Positions 62,001 through 64,000 of a DNA stretch of 64,000 nt are shown here, in pieces (position 1 is the first letter of the stretch; every line of letters begins with the position of its first letter). Made by a program: the position numbers and the translations under genes. The DNA is from Flavobacterium acetivorans (GTDB taxonomy: Bacteria; Bacteroidota; Bacteroidia; Flavobacteriales; Flavobacteriaceae). The stretch spans positions 1,240,001-1,304,000 of the forward strand of contig NZ_CP087132.1 in the NCBI RefSeq assembly GCF_020911885.1, read 5' to 3'. Below the pieces are notes generated by a model. It worked only from the letters and a program-made list of their open reading frames with translations. It was not told where the DNA came from and ran no database searches.

Positions 62001-64000
62001 CAGCATCTCAAACAGTAACTGTAAGTGCGCCAATTGCACAAACAGTAACAGGAACAAATACGGTTTGTATCGGAAGCACAACAGCTTTCGCTAGTACAAC
62101 ATCAGGTGGGACATGGAGTTCTACTGATACAGCAGTAGCTACAGTTGATGCAAGTACAGGAGTTGTAACAGGAGTTGCAGCAGGAACTAGTGCTATCAAT
62201 TATAGTGTAACAACTGCAGGAGGTTGTATCAATACAGCATCTCAAACAGTAACTGTAAGTGCGCCAATTGCACAAACAGTAACAGGAACAAATACGGTTT
62301 GTATCGGAAGCACAACAGCTTTCGCTAGTACAACATCAGGTGGGACATGGAGTTCTACTGATACAGCAGTAGCTACAGTTGATGCAAGTACAGGAGTTGT
62401 AACAGGAGTTGCAGCAGGAACTAGTGCTATCAATTATAGTGTAACAACTGCAGGAGGTTGTATCAATACAGCATCTCAAACAGTAACTGTAAGTGCGCCA
62501 ATTGCACAAACAGTAACAGGAACAAATACGGTTTGTATCGGAAGCACAACAGCTTTCGCTAGTACAACATCAGGCGGGACATGGAGTTCTACTGATACAG
62601 CAGTAGCTACAGTTGATGCAAGTACAGGAGTTGTAACAGGAGTTGCAGCAGGAACTAGTGCTATCAATTATAGTGTAACAACTGCAGGAGGTTGTATCAA
62701 TACAGCATCTCAAACAGTAACTGTAAGTGCGCCAATTGCACAAACAGTAACAGGAACAAATACGGTTTGTATCGGAAGCACAACAGCTTTCGCTAGTACA
62801 ACATCAGGTGGGACATGGAGTTCTACTGATACAGCAGTAGCTACAGTTGATGCAAGTACAGGAGTTGTAACAGGAGTTGCAGCAGGAACTAGTGCTATCA
62901 ATTATAGTGTAACAACTGCAGGAGGTTGTATCAATACAGCATCTCAAACAGTAACTGTAAGTGCGCCAATTGCACAAACAGTAACAGGAACAAATACGGT
63001 TTGTATCGGAAGCACAACAGCTTTCGCTAGTACAACATCAGGTGGGACATGGAGTTCTACTGATACAGCAGTAGCTACAGTTGATGCAAGTACAGGAGTT
63101 GTAACAGGAGTTGCAGCAGGAACTAGTGCTATCAATTATAGTGTAACAACTGCAGGAGGTTGTATCAATACAGCATCTCAAACAGTAACTGTAAGTGCGC
63201 CAATTGCACAAACAGTAACAGGAACAAATACGGTTTGTATCGGAAGCACAACAGCTTTCGCTAGTACAACATCAGGTGGGACATGGAGTTCTACTGATAC
63301 AGCAGTAGCTACAGTTGATGCAAGTACAGGAGTTGTAACAGGAGTTGCAGCAGGAACTAGTGCTATCAATTATAGTGTAACAACTGCAGGAGGTTGTATC
63401 AATACAGCATCTCAAACAGTAACTGTAAGTGCGCCAATTGCACAAACAGTAACAGGAACAAATACGGTTTGTATCGGAAGCACAACAGCTTTCGCTAGTA
63501 CAACATCAGGTGGGACATGGAGTTCTACTGATACAGCAGTAGCTACAGTTGATGCAAGTACAGGAGTTGTAACAGGAGTTGCAGCAGGAACTAGTGCTAT
63601 CAATTATAGTGTAACAACTGCAGGAGGTTGTATCAATACAGCATCTCAAACAGTAACTGTAAGTGCGCCAATTGCACAAACAGTAACAGGAACAAATACG
63701 GTTTGTATCGGAAGCACAACAGCTTTCGCTAGTACAACATCAGGCGGGACATGGAGTTCTACTGATACAGCAGTAGCTACAGTTGATGCAAGTACAGGAG
63801 TTGTAACAGGAGTTGCAGCAGGAACTAGTGCTATCAATTATAGTGTAACAACTGCAGGAGGTTGTATCAATACAGCATCTCAAACAGTAACTGTAAGTGC
63901 GCCAATTGCACAAACAGTAACAGGAACAAATACGGTTTGTATCGGAAGCACAACAGCTTTCGCTAGTACAACATCAGGCGGGGCATGGAGTTCTACTGAT
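53060..64000 (+). CDS. giant secreted adhesin with tandem Ig-like repeats, 3' end outside window
   Basis: The frame from the ATG at 53060 stays open to the window end (3647 codons). I checked codon by codon to the first repeat and by unit after that. A signal peptide (FLKRVFLFLFLIFSSSIVAQ) is followed by a DUF11-like domain (about 25-140), an SprB-like Cys motif region (about 155-235), a fibronectin III-like domain (about 236-335) and a further Ig-like domain. From residue 416 identical 78-residue units follow, of BIG2-like type (TDTAVATVDASTGVVTGVAA). Such proteins are exported by the type IX system and act in adhesion or gliding; the sorting domain would be beyond the window. Confidence 0.9.
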   Translation, partial: MRNFTFLKRVFLFLFLIFSSSIVAQKADLGITMSVDSNCQSVGNNVVFTLTATNNGPSTEQEVKVVDKLPTGYTYVSDNGNGSYVSGTGVWTIGDSFFYPATVILRITAKVNATGSYTNTANISGKGKDEIPTNNSASVTLNLSTITAPTVGTITQPTCSVAAGSVVLNGLPSSGTWTLTRSPGAVTSTGTGASTTISGLATGTYTYTVTNSAGCTSVTSASVAVDAQPVRPSAPVATAATAVTCSGFTANWNAVAGATSYSLAVSTNIEFTQIVNGLNGVDLNSTSTSYTLTGLTPGIKYFYRVWASNSCGLSTDSSNVIEVTTSANNTIALSSAAGTDSQTKCINTAITNITYTTTGASGATVSGLPTGVTGSWAGNVVTISGTPTASGSFSYTVSLTGGCGTVNTTGAITVSAPIAQTVTGTNTVCIGSTTAFASTTSGGTWSSTDTAVATVDASTGVVTGVAAGTSAINYSVTTAGGCINTASQTVTVSAPIAQTVTGTNTVCIGSTTAFASTTSGGTWSSTDTAVATVDASTGVVTGVAAGTSAINYSVTTAGGCINTASQTVTVSAPIAQTVTGTNTVCIGSTTAFASTTSGGTWSSTDTAVATVDASTGVVTGVAAGTSAINYSVTTAGGCINTASQTVTVSAPIAQTVTGTNTVCIGSTTAFASTTSGGTWSSTDTAVATVDASTGVVTGVAAGTSAINYSVTTAGGCINTASQTVTVSAPIAQTVTGTNTVCIGSTTAFASTTSGGTWSSTDTAVATVDASTGVVTGVAAGTSAINYSVTTAGGCINTASQTVTVSAPIAQTVTGTNTVCIGSTTAFASTTSGGTWSSTDTAVATVDASTGVVTGVAAGTSAINYSVTTAGGCINTASQTVTVSAPIAQTVTGTNTVCIGSTTAFASTTSGGTWSSTDTAVATVDASTGVVTGVAAGTSAINYSVTTAGGCINTASQTVTVSAPIAQTVTGTNTVCIGSTTAFASTTSGGTWSSTDTAVATVDASTGVVTGVAAGTSAINYSVTTAGGCINTASQTVTVSAPIAQTVTGTNTVCIGSTTAFASTTSGGTWSSTDTAVATVDASTGVVTGVAAGTSAINYSVTTAGGCINTASQTVTVSAPIAQTVTGTNTVCIGSTTAFASTTSGGTWSSTDTAVATVDASTGVVTGVAAGTSAINYSVTTAGGCINTASQTVTVSAPIAQTVTGTNTVCIGSTTAFASTTSGGTWSSTDTAVATVDASTGVVTGVAAGTSAINYSVTTAGGCINTASQTVTVSAPIAQTVTGTNTVCIGSTTAFASTTSGGTWSSTDTAVATVDASTGVVTGVAAGTSAINYSVTTAGGCINTASQTVTVSAPIAQTVTGTNTVCIGSTTAFASTTSGGTWSSTDTAVATVDASTGVVTGVAAGTSAINYSVTTAGGCINTASQTVTVSAPIAQTVTGTNTVCIGSTTAFASTTSGGTWSSTDTAVATVDASTGVVTGVAAGTSAINYSVTTAGGCINTASQTVTVSAPIAQTVTGTNTVCIGSTTAFASTTSGGTWSSTDTAVATVDASTGVVTGVAAGTSAINYSVTTAGGCINTASQTVTVSAPIAQTVTGTNTVCIGSTTAFASTTSGGAWSSTDTAVATVDASTGVVTGVAAGTSAINYSVTTAGGCINTASQTVTVSAPIAQTVTGTNTVCIGSTTAFASTTSGGTWSSTDTAVATVDASTGVVTGVAAGTSAINYSVTTAGGCINTASQTVTVSAPIAQTVTGTNTVCIGSTTAFASTTSGGTWSSTDTAVATVDASTGVVTGVAAGTSAINYSVTTAGGCINTASQTVTVSAPIAQTVTGTNTVCIGSTTAFASTTSGGTWSSTDTAVATVDASTGVVTGVAAGTSAINYSVTTAGGCINTASQTVTVSAPIAQTVTGTNTVCIGSTTAFASTTSGGTWSSTDTAVATVDASTGVVTGVAAGTSAINYSVTTAGGCINTASQTVTVSAPIAQTVTGTNTVCIGSTTAFASTTSGGTWSSTDTAVATVDASTGVVTGVAAGTSAINYSVTTAGGCINTASQTVTVSAPIAQTVTGTNTVCIGSTTAFASTTSGGTWSSTDTAVATVDASTGVVTGVAAGTSAINYSVTTAGGCINTASQTVTVSAPIAQTVTGTNTVCIGSTTAFASTTSGGTWSSTDTAVATVDASTGVVTGVAAGTSAINYSVTTAGGCINTASQTVTVSAPIAQTVTGTNTVCIGSTTAFASTTSGGTWSSTDTAVATVDASTGVVTGVAAGTSAINYSVTTAGGCINTASQTVTVSAPIAQTVTGTNTVCIGSTTAFASTTSGGTWSSTDTAVATVDASTGVVTGVAAGTSAINYSVTTAGGCINTASQTVTVSAPIAQTVTGTNTVCIGSTTAFASTTSGGAWSSTDTAVATVDASTGVVTGVAAGTSAINYSVTTAGGCINTASQTVTVSAPIAQTVTGTNTVCIGSTTAFASTTSGGTWSSTDTAVATVDASTGVVTGVAAGTSAINYSVTTAGGCINTASQTVTVSAPIAQTVTGTNTVCIGSTTDFASTTSGGAWSSTDTAVATVDASTGVVTGVAAGTSAINYSVTTAGGCINTASQTVTVSAPIAQTVTGTNTVCIGSTTAFASTTSGGTWSSTDTAVATVDASTGVVTGVAAGTSAINYSVTTAGGCINTASQTVTVSAPIAQTVTGTNTVCIGSTTAFASTTSGGTWSSTDTAVATVDASTGVVTGVAAGTSAINYSVTTAGGCINTASQTVTVSAPIAQTVTGTNTVCIGSTTAFASTTSGGTWSSTDTAVATVDASTGVVTGVAAGTSAINYSVTTAGGCINTASQTVTVSAPIAQTVTGTNTVCIGSTTAFASTTSGGAWSSTDTAVATVDASTGVVTGVAAGTSAINYSVTTAGGCINTASQTVTVSAPIAQTVTGTNTVCIGSTTAFASTTSGGTWSSTDTAVATVDASTGVVTGVAAGTSAINYSVTTAGGCINTASQTVTVSAPIAQTVTGTNTVCIGSTTAFASTTSGGTWSSTDTAVATVDASTGVVTGVAAGTSAINYSVTTAGGCINTASQTVTVSAPIAQTVTGTNTVCIGSTTAFASTTSGGTWSSTDTAVATVDASTGVVTGVAAGTSAINYSVTTAGGCINTASQTVTVSAPIAQTVTGTNTVCIGSTTAFASTTSGGTWSSTDTAVATVDASTGVVTGVAAGTSAINYSVTTAGGCINTASQTVTVSAPIAQTVTGTNTVCIGSTTAFASTTSGGTWSSTDTAVATVDASTGVVTGVAAGTSAINYSVTTAGGCINTASQTVTVSAPIAQTVTGTNTVCIGSTTAFASTTSGGTWSSTDTAVATVDASTGVVTGVAAGTSAINYSVTTAGGCINTASQTVTVSAPIAQTVTGTNTVCIGSTTAFASTTSGGTWSSTDTAVATVDASTGVVTGVAAGTSAINYSVTTAGGCINTASQTVTVSAPIAQTVTGTNTVCIGSTTAFASTTSGGTWSSTDTAVATVDASTGVVTGVAAGTSAINYSVTTAGGCINTASQTVTVSAPIAQTVTGTNTVCIGSTTAFASTTSGGTWSSTDTAVATVDASTGVVTGVAAGTSAINYSVTTAGGCINTASQTVTVSAPIAQTVTGTNTVCIGSTTAFASTTSGGAWSSTD
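54305..64000 (+). repeat. 234-bp tandem repeat, 41 full units plus a partial one
   Basis: Units start at 54305 and every 234 bp up to 63899, all in frame. Beyond the first few bases of unit 1, I see three variable sites: GGT or GGC in the Gly codon before GGG, ACA or GCA (Thr to Ala) in units 16, 26, 28, 32 and 42, and one GCT to GAT (Ala to Asp) in unit 28. Two cysteines per unit (positions 14 and 67) could form a disulfide. Confidence 0.97.

Noticed and set aside
53965..63837. Forty-odd identical minus-strand ORFs of 63 codons every 234 bp, and a 170-codon one at 53965-54477
   Set aside because: They are the reverse complement of the repeat unit of the plus-strand adhesin, whose frame is open throughout and has signal peptide and domains. 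The minus ORFs have no promoters and repeat only because the unit does.
54305..64000. CRISPR array as an explanation of the regular repeats
   Set aside because: There are no distinct spacers; the whole 234-bp unit is repeated and translated in frame.

Overview
The window looks like chromosomal DNA of a Flavobacterium-type member of the Bacteroidota. It is AT-rich, many genes are preceded by a TAnnTTTG -7 promoter box, and it encodes SusC/SusD outer-membrane proteins, TonB-dependent receptors with carboxypeptidase-D-like N-termini, a C-terminal type IX secretion sorting domain and DUF6520-type small secreted proteins.

Layout. 0-0.3 kb: tRNA-Leu(TAG). 0.35-1.75 kb: a two-ORF ISAon1-like insertion sequence. 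1.8-6.2 kb: housekeeping genes (M3 peptidase, NTF2-like protein, pseudouridine synthase, small sorting-domain protein). 6.2-19 kb: a phosphate block with a surface lipoprotein, a TonB receptor, a PhoB/PhoR-like pair, an OprP-like porin, pstSCAB and phoU. Five promoters here carry TTAACA-like hexamers on an 11-bp lattice, set 9 bp upstream of the -7 box, so receptor, lipoprotein, porin and transporter form one predicted Pho regulon: the outer membrane supplies phosphate or organophosphate, PstSCAB imports it, and PhoU/PhoR/PhoB sense and control. 19-23.2 kb: glycosyltransferase, hipBA, an IS3 remnant and a partly deleted accessory cassette. 23.4-37 kb: an oxoamine synthase-GNAT fusion, a STAS-like protein, a PAS/AraC regulator, a MauE membrane protein, a four-cysteine secreted peptide and a SusC-SusD-S9 peptidase operon, which may form one regulated peptide or lipid system.

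37-53 kb is accessory DNA. It holds dispersed heptamer and REP-like repeats, a possible structured RNA, an XRE/HEPN-like pair, an attC-like site with single-gene cassettes, a membrane protein, a PHP-domain ATPase coupled to a small protein ending in an SSB-type tail, decayed defence genes, RHS toxin fragments beside an immunity-like gene, transposase remnants, a RAYT transposase with its REP repeats, and a small-protein cassette.

53.06 kb to the window end is one open reading frame for a giant secreted adhesin. From 54,305 on it consists of a 234-bp (78-residue) Ig-like unit repeated at least 41.4 times with almost no DNA divergence, and it runs off the window. The identical short reverse-strand ORFs inside the units are shadows.

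All calls come from reading the sequence; no database search was run. Family names rest on recognised motifs.
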